From: JACKBJ01 sp964549495
GTDB lineage: Bacteria; Chloroflexota; Anaerolineae; Epilineales; Epilineaceae
Direction of reading: 5' to 3'
DNA length: 10,843 bases
Assembly (NCBI GenBank): GCA_964549495.1
Contig: CAZJWJ010000133.1
Span: 1-10,843 of the forward strand
The notes beneath the pieces are model-generated. The model was not told the origin of the DNA. It made no database searches and saw only the letters and a program-made list of their open reading frames with translations. The translations under genes and the position numbers were made by a program. How positions within the stretch are numbered: position 1 is the first letter of the stretch; every line of letters begins with the position of its first letter. Below are positions 1 through 7,119 of this stretch, in pieces.

Positions 1-3000
1 TTCAACAAGAAGGGCAGCAACAACGCCCCAGGCCCGACCGGTGGCAAGACTTCCTCGCCAAACAACGGGAGTTGCCGCAGCGGTTCGCCCGCCACGACAG
101 ACATCCGCGGCCCCGCGAGCCCCGCCCCCAGCACATCCGGCCCGCGCACCGTCACGCCCACCGCGCCCAGCCCCACGACCTGACGCCCAGCCCCCACGGG
201 CCCCGGCAGCCCATGATCCCAGTAGGTCGCCGAAACCAGCGCCGAGCCGCGGAAGCCCGGATCGAGCCCCAGATCGGCCAGGTCGACCAAGGCCGTCTCG
301 CTGGGACCGAGTTCAAGGGGATGGCGCAGCACCGGCCGGCCGTCGCCCTCGAGCAGGATCAGCTGCGCCTCGGTGCGTCCTGGCAGGCCGACCAGGTTCG
401 CCACCGCGATCCGCCCCACCGATCGGGCATCGCCCGCATCCGGCTCGTAGACCAGGTTCGGCAGCGCCACCAGCGCCGTTCCCGTTTCGGTGCCGCCGGC
501 CCCGCTGCCCAGCGGCCAGGTACCGACATGGTTTTCGGGCAACAACTCGTAGGCGATGGACTCCAGCGTGCTATTGCGCGTCGCATCCTCGTAGCGGAAA
601 TGCCAGGCGACGGCCTTGATGGTTCCCGCCGGCTCCCAGGGCGCCAGTTCCGGCGGCCGGCTGGTCACCCGGATGCTGCCGGCGGCGCTGCCGCGCGCGG
701 CCTGGGCGACCGTCGAGATCGGGACGAAGAAGGTCTCGGTGTTACCGGGGCAGATGTAGGCCTCGTAAGCCACCATCACCAGCCCCTTGGTATCCAGGAA
801 CTCCACGTCGACCCAGGCACCGCGCTGTAGATCGGCGCTCTGGACGTTGACGCCCAGGTCCCAGCCGTCCACCGGAAGGGGCGAGAGCGGCGCGAAGAGC
901 CGCGTGCCGGGTGCGGCCGGCAGGTCCTCGCCGGCCAGATCGTGTTGGATCCGCGCCGGCCGGGCCGCGTAGGCGTTGCGGATGCCCCGACCGCGCATCT
1001 CGACCACCGCGGCCAGGGGCTGGTCCGAGCGGATCCAGAGCGTGCCCTGTGCGTCCGGACCGAAGCACTGCGAGCCGACATGCGCGCTTTCGCCGGCTCG
1101 AATGGTCAGGCTTTCGCAGGCCCTGCGCGCGCTACAGTCGTTCTGGTAGGCCATGAAGACCTCGACCGAGGCCGTCTCCAGCCCAGCATTCTGTAGCCAG
1201 GTCTGCGAGTCCAGCCCGGCCTTGTCGCCCAACACGATGGGCACGAAGGTCTCGAAACCACCGACGTCCTCGTTCCACGCGGCCAACTGCGTGTCGGCGA
1301 TGCCGCCGTAGGCGGCCAGCTCGCGCGAGCCGGCCGGGGCGCCGAAGCGGCTGGAATCGCATTCGCGCTCGACCCGCACTGCCAGCGGCGCGCCGAGCAC
1401 CCGCTCGTCCCCGAGGTCGATCCCCGTGAACTCGCCTCCACGATCCCAGGCCTGCTTGAAGCGCCGGTAGTCGTCGCAGTCTCCGATGACGCCGAAGAAG
1501 AGTACCTCGCAGAGGATGTCGGCGACGGGAGCCTCTATCGCTGGCGGGTTGGGATCCACCTCGCTGAGCTGCGTCAGCCCGTTGATGCTGTAGATCGTCC
1601 CGCTGGCGAAGCTGCCGATCATCCCGCCGGCCCAGGTCCAGCTGCCGCCCGGTGCCAGCAGGCCCGAGCACTCGACCTTGGCCGGTCCGGCACAAGAATC
1701 CGGATTGGCCGAGCGCGGGCCCCAGAGCACCAGGATGGCCTTGGAGGCCACATCGCCGACGTTCTGGATGCCGATCTCCGGGTCGCAGACCGGCGCGTCC
1801 GGGCCGTCGTGGCTCAGGGCCGGCAGGTGGACCTGGCGGCGGGGCGCTGGGGATTGCGGTGGCTGCAGTTCACTCGGTTCCGGGCGCCACCGACAGAGGC
1901 CCGCTCGCGCCCACTCGACATCGTCCTGATCGATCTGGCCGTTCGTGTTCAGGTCCAGCATCGGATCCCAGGCCGCGTCGCCAGGCTGGCTGCCGATCGC
2001 CGCTGCGACCCGCGCCGGATCGGCCGCGTCCACTTGGCCATCCCCGTTCAGGTCGAAGGGCTGGCCGCCCTGGCGGGTGACCAGGGTGTGCAGCTGGTCT
2101 CGACCGATCCGCTCGGCCATGATCGCCAGCGGCTGACTCGATCGGACGACGACGCTGCCGACCCAACCCGGGCCGACGCAGTCGCCGACGTCCCATTGGT
2201 AGGCCTCGCCGGGTGCGAGTCCGTAGATGCGGCAGACGCGGCCCGAGATGCAATCGCCCAGGCTCGAGAAGTGCAGCTGGACATCCGCGCCCTCGTGGCC
2301 CCCGTTCTGGAAGTAGAGCAGGCTGTTGTAGTCGGCGTAGCTTGCCATGACCGGCAGGACCGAGTAGCGGAACTGCTGCTGGTGGGCCTCCGGATCGCGC
2401 AGGTCGTAGGCCTCGCCGGTCGGGGCCTCGTAGGAGGCGGTCATCTCCAGGCCGGGCGTCGTGTCCCCGGGGCAGGTCCGCTCGACCTCGATGGTCAGGG
2501 GCGGCCCGATGGCCTCGGACAGCGGCAGCTGATCGGCGATGCCGCCGGTCAGCCAGGCCAGATGGAAGCGGCGATCGTCGCGCGGGTCACCGACGATCTC
2601 GTCGGCGACCTGTTGGCAGACGGCCTCGGACAGCGGCTCGGAGGAACCCGGATCGACACCCGCCTCGGCCAGGGTGGCCGGCCCGAGGCTATAGACCCGC
2701 GCGCTGAACGCGCCACTTGGCAGCTCCTCGGGCGGAAGGCTCAGCTGCGCTCCCGGCGCGATGGGGTCGGTGCACAGGCTATCGATCGGGCCCGCGTATT
2801 GCGGCGCAACGAAGCCGGGCTCGTCATGGATGACCAGCAATGCGCGGGCGTCCACGTTTCCCTGGTTGCGGATGGTCAGCTCGGCCCGACAGACATCGTT
2901 CTGACCCAGGTCGCGCAGTGCCGGCAGGTGGGACAGCGCCGCCAGGGCATCGGCGCGCGGGTTGGGCCCGGAGGGCGGAGTGGCCGTCGGCGCGATCGCC

Positions 3001-4985
3001 GAAGGCTCGGGGGCGCAGCGGCGCGACATCGGGCCGCGCAGGCTCTCCGGCAGGCTCTGCACCGGGATTCCGCGGGTGATGGCCAACTCGTCGCCCGGGA
3101 CGTCTTCGCCGATACGGGTGCCGGTACGCCAGATCAGGCTGGCCCCCAAGATCGGCGGATAGGCCAAGCCGTCTTCGGCATGCGTCCACCAGGCCGCCGA
3201 GACCAGCAGGGACCCGCGGGCGCCCTGCCAGGGTCGGTGCTGGGTGGCCAGGTCGATGTATTGCGTCTCGCCGGCCCGCAGGCGGTGGCAGCGGACGCTG
3301 GCCAGGGCGTTGACGTCGTAGCGCAGCAGGGCCACGTCGGTCCAGCCCGGTCTGAGGTTGTGGTTGACCAGCACCAGCTCGCTAATCTGTCCCGTGCCGT
3401 CGAGGTCCTTGGTCAGCAAGGGGAGGCTCAGGACGGCTTGTCCGCCGGCCACGGGCATGGAATCGCGGGCCAGGGGGACGCCCTGGCCGCTCGGAAGCGG
3501 CTCGAGTCGGTCGGCCGCGGTGCTGCGGAGATCTCCGACCGCGCCGGCTTCGAATTCGGTGCTGCGCAGGCTGGCCAGCACCGGCGGGCCGGCCTGGCCC
3601 GGCGGGTCGCTGCTGCTTCGGACCCGAACGCGAACCGGATGGATGCCCGGCAGTTCGTCCGTGGCCGCCCATCGGAAGAGCTCGTTGCCACCCGGGCAGA
3701 GATCCCGCTCCTCTTGCCGGACGGGCAGTCCGCCGGCATCCAAGAATTCGACCTGTATTCGGGCAGGGCTCTGGCCGGGATTCGTGACGCTGACCAGGTT
3801 GTCCCAGCCATGATCGGCGGCCTGGCTCGCGCCGCCCTCGAGCAGGTAGTCACCCTCGGCGGGCGCCTCGGACGCAGCCGGCTCTGCCGCCGCGCCGTGG
3901 CTGCTCAGCCCGTCGCTGCCGACGCTGTCCAGCAGCACCGCCAGCCGCTGGTCCGCTTCCAGGCGCAGCGCGCCGACGCTACCCTCACCTGCGCAAGCCA
4001 GAACGTCCACTACCTGGCTCTGACCCGGCGGGATGACCAAGTCGCCGCAGGCGATCTCCGCTCCGGTGCAGTCGGCAGCCCGTCGGAAGCTGGCCTGGAC
4101 GGTGGCGGTCATGGCGCTGCTGTTCTGCAGGTAGGCCATGCTCCAGGGTGATTGTCTGCCGACCGTGCCCGCCGCCGGCCGGGCAAAGGCCGGCGCGACG
4201 TGGTAACGGTAGCCATCCTCGTTCGAGCGCTCCGCTTCGACCTCGAAAGCGGCATAGCTCGAAGCCAGCTCGACGCCCGGTGTCAGGTTGCCGGGGCAGT
4301 TGCGCAGCACCTGGGCCGCGAGTGGCGCGCCCTTGACCAGGGACAGCGGGACGCCGCCGAAGCTGGCACCGCTCTCGTAAGCCGCGCGGAAGCGGGCGTA
4401 GTCCGCCGGGTCGCCAACCACCTCGAAGAAGAGCAGATCGCAGAAGTAGCTGGCGGCGCCGTCGTCGAAGCCCAGGTCCACGCCCAGCTCGCTCAGAAGC
4501 CGGGCCTCGAAGCTAAAGATCATGCCGCTGAAGCTGCCGGTAGGAATCTGGGCGCCCAGAAGATCCCAGCTGCTGCCCGGGCGGATCAGACCGCTGCACT
4601 CGACCTTGAGCGGCCCATCGTCCGGGATCAGCGGATCGGCCTCGGCCCAGGTCAACATCAAGGCCTGACTGGGCTGCTCTCCGACGTTCTGCACCGCGAT
4701 CCAGCTGCGACAGATGTCGTCGACCTGTCCGATGCGGAAGCTGCCGAAGTTCAGGACCGGGACGGCCAACGGAACCGCGCCCGCCTGCTGCTGCGGGCCG
4801 GCCTGTGCTGCCGGCCTGGCGGAGACGGGAGTCGCCTGGGAGGATGGGTCCGCCGGCGAGAGCCAGCCGCCCGCGAAACCGAGCCCGAGCGCGAGGACCA
4901 AGACCTGCCAGCCAGCTAGCCGCGACGCGCGTCGGTCGCTCGGGATCGGTCGCTTCAGGAGCTCACGGGCGCTTCGTGACGACAT
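1..4985 (-). CDS. Giant exported modular protein with three repeat modules and an internal dockerin (3' end outside window)
   Basis: I checked every TTA, CTA and TCA on the plus strand between 1 and 4985, and none falls in this frame. The minus frame is therefore open for 1661 codons and leaves the window without a stop. The ATG at 4983-4985 follows GGGGGAGG (4991-4998) with a 5-nt gap. The N-terminus has a basic stretch (KRPIPSDRRASRL) and a hydrophobic run at about residues 24-42 (WQVLVLALGLGFAGGWL), so it is exported or membrane-anchored. Module starts lie near residues 75, 686 and 1053. Each has an N-terminal Cys-containing beta-rich part (e.g. ICRSWIAVQNVG, VCRAELTIRNQGN, VCDPEIGIQNVG) and a QN-containing second part. 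The first and third modules add two further domains. A dockerin-like segment sits at about residues 978-1031. The last codons read GALLLPFLL, like a Chloroflexota IYLP tail, so the true end is probably just past the edge. I recognise no enzymatic domain. A structural or adhesive surface role is inference. Confidence 0.9.
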   Translation of the reverse strand, partial: MSSRSARELLKRPIPSDRRASRLAGWQVLVLALGLGFAGGWLSPADPSSQATPVSARPAAQAGPQQQAGAVPLAVPVLNFGSFRIGQVDDICRSWIAVQNVGEQPSQALMLTWAEADPLIPDDGPLKVECSGLIRPGSSWDLLGAQIPTGSFSGMIFSFEARLLSELGVDLGFDDGAASYFCDLLFFEVVGDPADYARFRAAYESGASFGGVPLSLVKGAPLAAQVLRNCPGNLTPGVELASSYAAFEVEAERSNEDGYRYHVAPAFARPAAGTVGRQSPWSMAYLQNSSAMTATVQASFRRAADCTGAEIACGDLVIPPGQSQVVDVLACAGEGSVGALRLEADQRLAVLLDSVGSDGLSSHGAAAEPAASEAPAEGDYLLEGGASQAADHGWDNLVSVTNPGQSPARIQVEFLDAGGLPVRQEERDLCPGGNELFRWAATDELPGIHPVRVRVRSSSDPPGQAGPPVLASLRSTEFEAGAVGDLRSTAADRLEPLPSGQGVPLARDSMPVAGGQAVLSLPLLTKDLDGTGQISELVLVNHNLRPGWTDVALLRYDVNALASVRCHRLRAGETQYIDLATQHRPWQGARGSLLVSAAWWTHAEDGLAYPPILGASLIWRTGTRIGEDVPGDELAITRGIPVQSLPESLRGPMSRRCAPEPSAIAPTATPPSGPNPRADALAALSHLPALRDLGQNDVCRAELTIRNQGNVDARALLVIHDEPGFVAPQYAGPIDSLCTDPIAPGAQLSLPPEELPSGAFSARVYSLGPATLAEAGVDPGSSEPLSEAVCQQVADEIVGDPRDDRRFHLAWLTGGIADQLPLSEAIGPPLTIEVERTCPGDTTPGLEMTASYEAPTGEAYDLRDPEAHQQQFRYSVLPVMASYADYNSLLYFQNGGHEGADVQLHFSSLGDCISGRVCRIYGLAPGEAYQWDVGDCVGPGWVGSVVVRSSQPLAIMAERIGRDQLHTLVTRQGGQPFDLNGDGQVDAADPARVAAAIGSQPGDAAWDPMLDLNTNGQIDQDDVEWARAGLCRWRPEPSELQPPQSPAPRRQVHLPALSHDGPDAPVCDPEIGIQNVGDVASKAILVLWGPRSANPDSCAGPAKVECSGLLAPGGSWTWAGGMIGSFASGTIYSINGLTQLSEVDPNPPAIEAPVADILCEVLFFGVIGDCDDYRRFKQAWDRGGEFTGIDLGDERVLGAPLAVRVERECDSSRFGAPAGSRELAAYGGIADTQLAAWNEDVGGFETFVPIVLGDKAGLDSQTWLQNAGLETASVEVFMAYQNDCSARRACESLTIRAGESAHVGSQCFGPDAQGTLWIRSDQPLAAVVEMRGRGIRNAYAARPARIQHDLAGEDLPAAPGTRLFAPLSPLPVDGWDLGVNVQSADLQRGAWVDVEFLDTKGLVMVAYEAYICPGNTETFFVPISTVAQAARGSAAGSIRVTSRPPELAPWEPAGTIKAVAWHFRYEDATRNSTLESIAYELLPENHVGTWPLGSGAGGTETGTALVALPNLVYEPDAGDARSVGRIAVANLVGLPGRTEAQLILLEGDGRPVLRHPLELGPSETALVDLADLGLDPGFRGSALVSATYWDHGLPGPVGAGRQVVGLGAVGVTVRGPDVLGAGLAGPRMSVVAGEPLRQLPLFGEEVLPPVGPGALLLPFLL
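180..4763 (-). repeat. Three diverged tandem protein modules inside the giant CDS (ABCD-AB-dockerin-ABCD)
   Basis: Translation shows four domain types. A domains start at 4763 (AVPVLNFG, residue 75), 2930 (HLPALRDLG, residue 686) and 1829 (HLPALSHDG, residue 1053). Copies A1 and A3 share KVECSGL followed by a PG.SW motif. B domains, with YLQN, YFQN and WLQN landmarks, lie near residues 285, 893 and 1265. They share a DC...C pattern and end in SxQPLA or DQRLA. C domains near residues 394 and 1375 share GWD... and VEFLD followed by CPG. D domains ending near residues 600 and 1589 share LVSAAWW or LVSATYW. The second module lacks C and D and has the dockerin-like segment instead. The similarity is at protein level and the DNA copies have diverged, so the duplication is old. 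Boundaries are approximate. Confidence 0.75.
1893..2054 (-). other. Dockerin-like type I segment within the giant CDS
   Basis: Residues of about 978-1031 contain two F-hand-like calcium loops. The first is DLNGDGQVDAAD (2054 downward), with D, N, D and D at positions 1, 3, 5 and 12. The second is DLNTNGQIDQDD (1955 downward), with D, N, N and D at the same positions. Each loop is followed by a short helix-like stretch (PARVAAAIG; VEWARAGL). The loops are 33 residues apart, and this two-loop layout is the hallmark of dockerin type I domains. In cellulosomes, dockerins bind cohesin domains. In other bacteria, including Chloroflexota, they occur on secreted proteins with unknown partners. The internal placement, between module 2 and a Pro-rich linker leading to module 3, is unusual because dockerins are more often terminal. 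No cohesin is visible in this window. Confidence 0.8.
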
Positions 4986-5195
4986 GCTGGCCTCCCCCAA
5001 TGGATTCGGTTGCTTGGCTCGGCGCGATGGGCCAAGCGTATGGACAATCTAGAGTTACAACACGGGCCGATCGTGGAAATGGACACCTTGCAGCTGGCCG
5101 AGGTTCCGCGAGCAGGACGTGAGACCTTCAGGGAGCGCTGCATCCAAGGTCTGCGGCGATCGGATCGGGTGACGAGAGCGGAGGGCGAGCGAAAC
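4986..5195. promoter_or_regulatory. Divergent intergenic region with inverted repeat 5013-5036
   Basis: This 210-bp gap separates the divergent starts of the giant protein (minus) and the selenoprotein (plus), so it should hold both promoters. CTTGGCTC (5013-5020) faces GGGCCAAG (5029-5036) across an 8-nt loop, giving eight pairs with one G-T wobble. It could be an operator or a hairpin in the leader of the minus transcript. An AT-richer patch at 5037-5062 stands out from the GC-rich surroundings and is the most likely place for a -10 element. I could not fit a convincing -35/-10 pair on either strand. Confidence 0.35.
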
Positions 5196-6422
5196 GTGAA
5201 TCAGGTGCCGAAGGAAGAAGGCCGAAGCGTTCATCGAGACCGGGTTGCTCGACGTGGTTACATGGTGGGGTCCTTGTGGGTCGCCGGCCTGCTCGCGCTC
5301 GGCTTCTCGTCCTGTGCCATTTCACCGGACCGAGGGCAGGAGTCCGGCCCCACGACCGAACAGGATGCGTCCGCCGGCCCGCAGGTGGATCGCGGCGCGG
5401 CGCTGGAGGCCGCGGCCACACTCGCGCTCGGCGAGGCGCAGCAGGACCGCTACGCCGATCTGGCGGACCAGATCCAACAGATCGTGCCCAAGGACGCCAT
5501 CCCGGCCATCGACGAGCCGCGATTCTGGAGCGTCGAAGAAGCCAACCGGGTCTACCGCGACGAGGACCTGGTATTGGGCCTGGATCTGGAGGGCCGGCAG
5601 CGCGCCTACTCCATCCCCTTCCTGAGCGACCACGAGATCGTCAACGACGAGTTGGCCGGCCGGCCGATCACAGTCACCTGGTGACCGCTCTGCTTCACGG
5701 GCATCGTGTATGCCCGACCGGAGGTGGACGGCCGGCGGCTCGACTTCGGCGTCAGCGGCCGGCTGCTGATGAACGCGCTGGTGATGTACGATCGGCAGAC
5801 GGACAGCCTCTGGAGCCAGCTCTTGGGTGAAGCGGTCGAGGGGCCGCTGACCGGTATGCGCCTCGAGCCGATCCCGGCCGTTCAGACCCGCTGGGCGGCC
5901 TGGCGCGAGGCCTTCCCGGAGACCAAGGCGCTGGACATCGGGCCGGATCGGGCCTTCGATGCCTACGGCGCCTACTACGACAGCCCGCGCAGCGGCGTGG
6001 TGCCGGAGACCCGTCGCGACGACCGGTTGGCGACCAAGGACCTGGTCACCGGCGCCATCATCGGTGGGCAACCGGCCGCCTGGCCGAAACGGTGGCTCGA
6101 GGCCCGGGGCCTACATCAGGTGGAGATCGCGGGCCGGCCGGTGCTGGCCGTGCAGGAGCCGCGGGCTGGCAGCACCATGCTCTACGATCGCCGCGTCGAT
6201 GGCCGGGCGCTCGACTTCGAGCTGGTCGAGGCGAGTTCCCAGGGCCCGCCCATCATGGTCGATGACCAGACCGGCAGCCATTGGTCGATTTGGAATGGCG
6301 CCGCCTTCGAGGGGCCCTCGGCCGGCCAGCGCCTGGAGCCCATCCCCTCGACGACTGCCTTCTGGTTCGGCTGGAAGGACTACCATCCAGAGACCTGGCT
6401 GGCCGGCGCCGAATCCCGCTGA
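5196..6422 (+). CDS. DUF3179 lipoprotein, probable selenoprotein (in-frame TGA at 5682-5684 read as Sec)
   Basis: The frame encodes 408 residues if TGA 5682-5684 is read through as residue 163. The GTG start at 5196 has GGAGG about 10 nt upstream and supplies a basic n-region (HRDRVARRG). A hydrophobic run (SLWVAGLLALGF) and Cys40 (FSSC, a weak lipobox) follow. ATG 5262 lacks a ribosome binding site. Family landmarks are HEIVNDELAGRPITVTW before the TGA and PLCFTGIVY after it. Next come DFGVSGRLL, MYDRQTDSLWSQ, a WRxAFPET-type segment, ATKDLVTGAI and a second half with TGSHWS and FWFGWKDYHPET. This is a near full-length DUF3179 protein. Relatives read CPLC where this one reads TGA-PLC, so TGA replaces the first Cys. 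DUF3179 has no established function. UxxC suggests redox or metal chemistry outside the membrane, which is inference. The alternative is a nonsense pseudogene, but both sides of the TGA are well conserved and TGA is a genuine stop in neighbouring genes. Standard callers would split it into two ORFs. Confidence 0.87.
5682..5727 (+). promoter_or_regulatory. Putative bacterial SECIS element directly after the in-frame UGA
   Basis: CGGGCAT (5698-5704) pairs perfectly with ATGCCCG (5710-5716), giving a 7-bp stem with the 5-nt loop CGTGT (5705-5709). The loop starts 20 nt after the last base of the TGA (5684) and has G as its second base. These values fit the published bacterial SECIS pattern: UGA to apical loop about 16-37 nt, a small loop, and G in the first two loop bases. 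A weaker lower stem is possible between CCGCT (5685-5689) and GGTGG (5723-5727) with wobble pairs. SelB would bind the hairpin to deliver Sec-tRNA. The sel genes are not in this window. Confidence 0.75.
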
Positions 6423-6469
6423 GACCGGAGCAACCGAACTCCAAGGCAATTGGCTCGCGGCTGTCCAGC

Positions 6470-6497
6470 TTGACCCTGCTTCGGAGTCTTCTACAGT
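6470..6497 (+). promoter_or_regulatory. Candidate sigma70 promoter of the sigma-factor operon
   Basis: TTGACC (6470-6475, five of six bases of the -35 consensus) is followed after 16 bp by TACAGT (6492-6497, four of six bases of TATAAT). Transcription would start near 6504, leaving a leader of about 97 nt before the ATG at 6601. A small hairpin, GGCCC-GCA-GGGCC (6501-6513), lies right at the expected start. Together with the position 48 nt after the selenoprotein stop, this suggests the sigma genes can be transcribed on their own. I saw no typical ECF-type AAC/CGT promoter, so autoregulation by the ECF sigma is not evident. Confidence 0.45.
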
Positions 6498-6600
6498 GAA
6501 GGCCCGCAGGGCCGCGCCGTCCCGAGATCGGATGGCGGCGGCCAGCCGAGCGGGTTCGGGTCCCGGCCGATGCGGTCGGGATACGCGATCGAGGACGCCG

Positions 6601-7119
6601 ATGGCAGTCTACAGCGAGTCCGAGGATAGCTGGCGGTCCCGTTGCTATGGGAACTTGGTCGAAGGGCATGGATTGCGGCTGTTGCGCTATCTGCAGGGCA
6701 TGTTGGGCGTGTCCGAAGAGGCCGAGGACCTGGCCCAGGACGTCTTCCTGAAGGCCTGGGCCGGCCGATCGAGCCTGCAGGACGAAGCCCATGCCCGCAG
6801 CTGGCTCTATGCCATCGCCGCCAACACCGCCCGCAGCCACCTCCGCAGTCTGGCGCGACGCAAGTCCGAGCCCCTCGACGGCGACGATCTTCGCGATCCC
6901 GCCCCGCGCATCGATGATCAGGTGCCCACCGTGCTGGCCGTGCGCGCCGCGCTGGCCGCTCTGGACTCGAAGGATCGCGAGATCTTGTTGCTCAAGGGTT
7001 TGGCCGGCCTGAGCGCCACCGAAGCGGCCGAGATCTTGGGAATCCGTGTCGAGGCAGCCCACAAGCGCTGGCAGCGGGCCTGCAAGCGCTTCGAGGAGAG
7101 CTTGGAGGGAGCGGAATGA
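6601..7119 (+). CDS. ECF-type RNA polymerase sigma factor
   Basis: This 172-residue protein is of normal length for an extracytoplasmic-function sigma factor. Region 2 spans about residues 17-85 and includes EEAEDLAQDVFLKAW and WLYAIAANTARSHLRS, the core-binding and -10-recognising helices. A short acidic linker follows (about 91-108). Region 4 spans about 113-165 with ALDSKDREILLLKGLAGLS and the helix-turn-helix ATEAAEILGIRVEAAHKRWQRA. The ATG at 6601 is preceded by GAGGA (6591-6595) with a 5-nt spacer. The frame is open far upstream, but those codons overlap the selenoprotein and look non-coding. The stop overlaps the next start as ATGA, so the two are translationally coupled. That is the usual arrangement of an ECF sigma with its anti-sigma factor, and the next gene does begin with an anti-sigma zinc finger. 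The promoter target and trigger are unknown. Confidence 0.95.
   Translation: MAVYSESEDSWRSRCYGNLVEGHGLRLLRYLQGMLGVSEEAEDLAQDVFLKAWAGRSSLQDEAHARSWLYAIAANTARSHLRSLARRKSEPLDGDDLRDPAPRIDDQVPTVLAVRAALAALDSKDREILLLKGLAGLSATEAAEILGIRVEAAHKRWQRACKRFEESLEGAE

Noticed and set aside
1809..4151. 780-codon plus-strand ORF, plus smaller plus-strand ORFs at 72-830 and 4152-4919
   Set aside because: They use the same codon register as the minus-strand giant gene. Their stops would need Leu TTA/CTA or Ser TCA codons in that gene, which are rare at this GC content. The products look like composition-driven sequence with no domain, while the minus frame has a signal segment, ribosome binding site, repeats and a dockerin.
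5654..5667. GGCCGGCCGGCC palindrome just upstream of the TGA
   Set aside because: It encodes ordinary family residues (AGRP), and such GC palindromes recur in this composition. No distinct role is visible.
5010..5684. Separate short lipoprotein gene ending at TGA 5684, with an independent gene at 5706-6422
   Set aside because: Both halves are in one frame, join exactly at the conserved CPLC column of one DUF3179 domain, and the second half has no ribosome binding site at 5706.
5682..5684. Genome-wide UGA reassignment (e.g. to Trp)
   Set aside because: UGA serves as the terminal stop of the ECF sigma gene (7117-7119) and of the DUF3179 gene (6420-6422), so only local recoding fits.
5322..6071. 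249-codon minus-strand ORF opposite the selenoprotein
   Set aside because: Antisense shadow with no recognisable domain. The plus frame has clear DUF3179 signatures.
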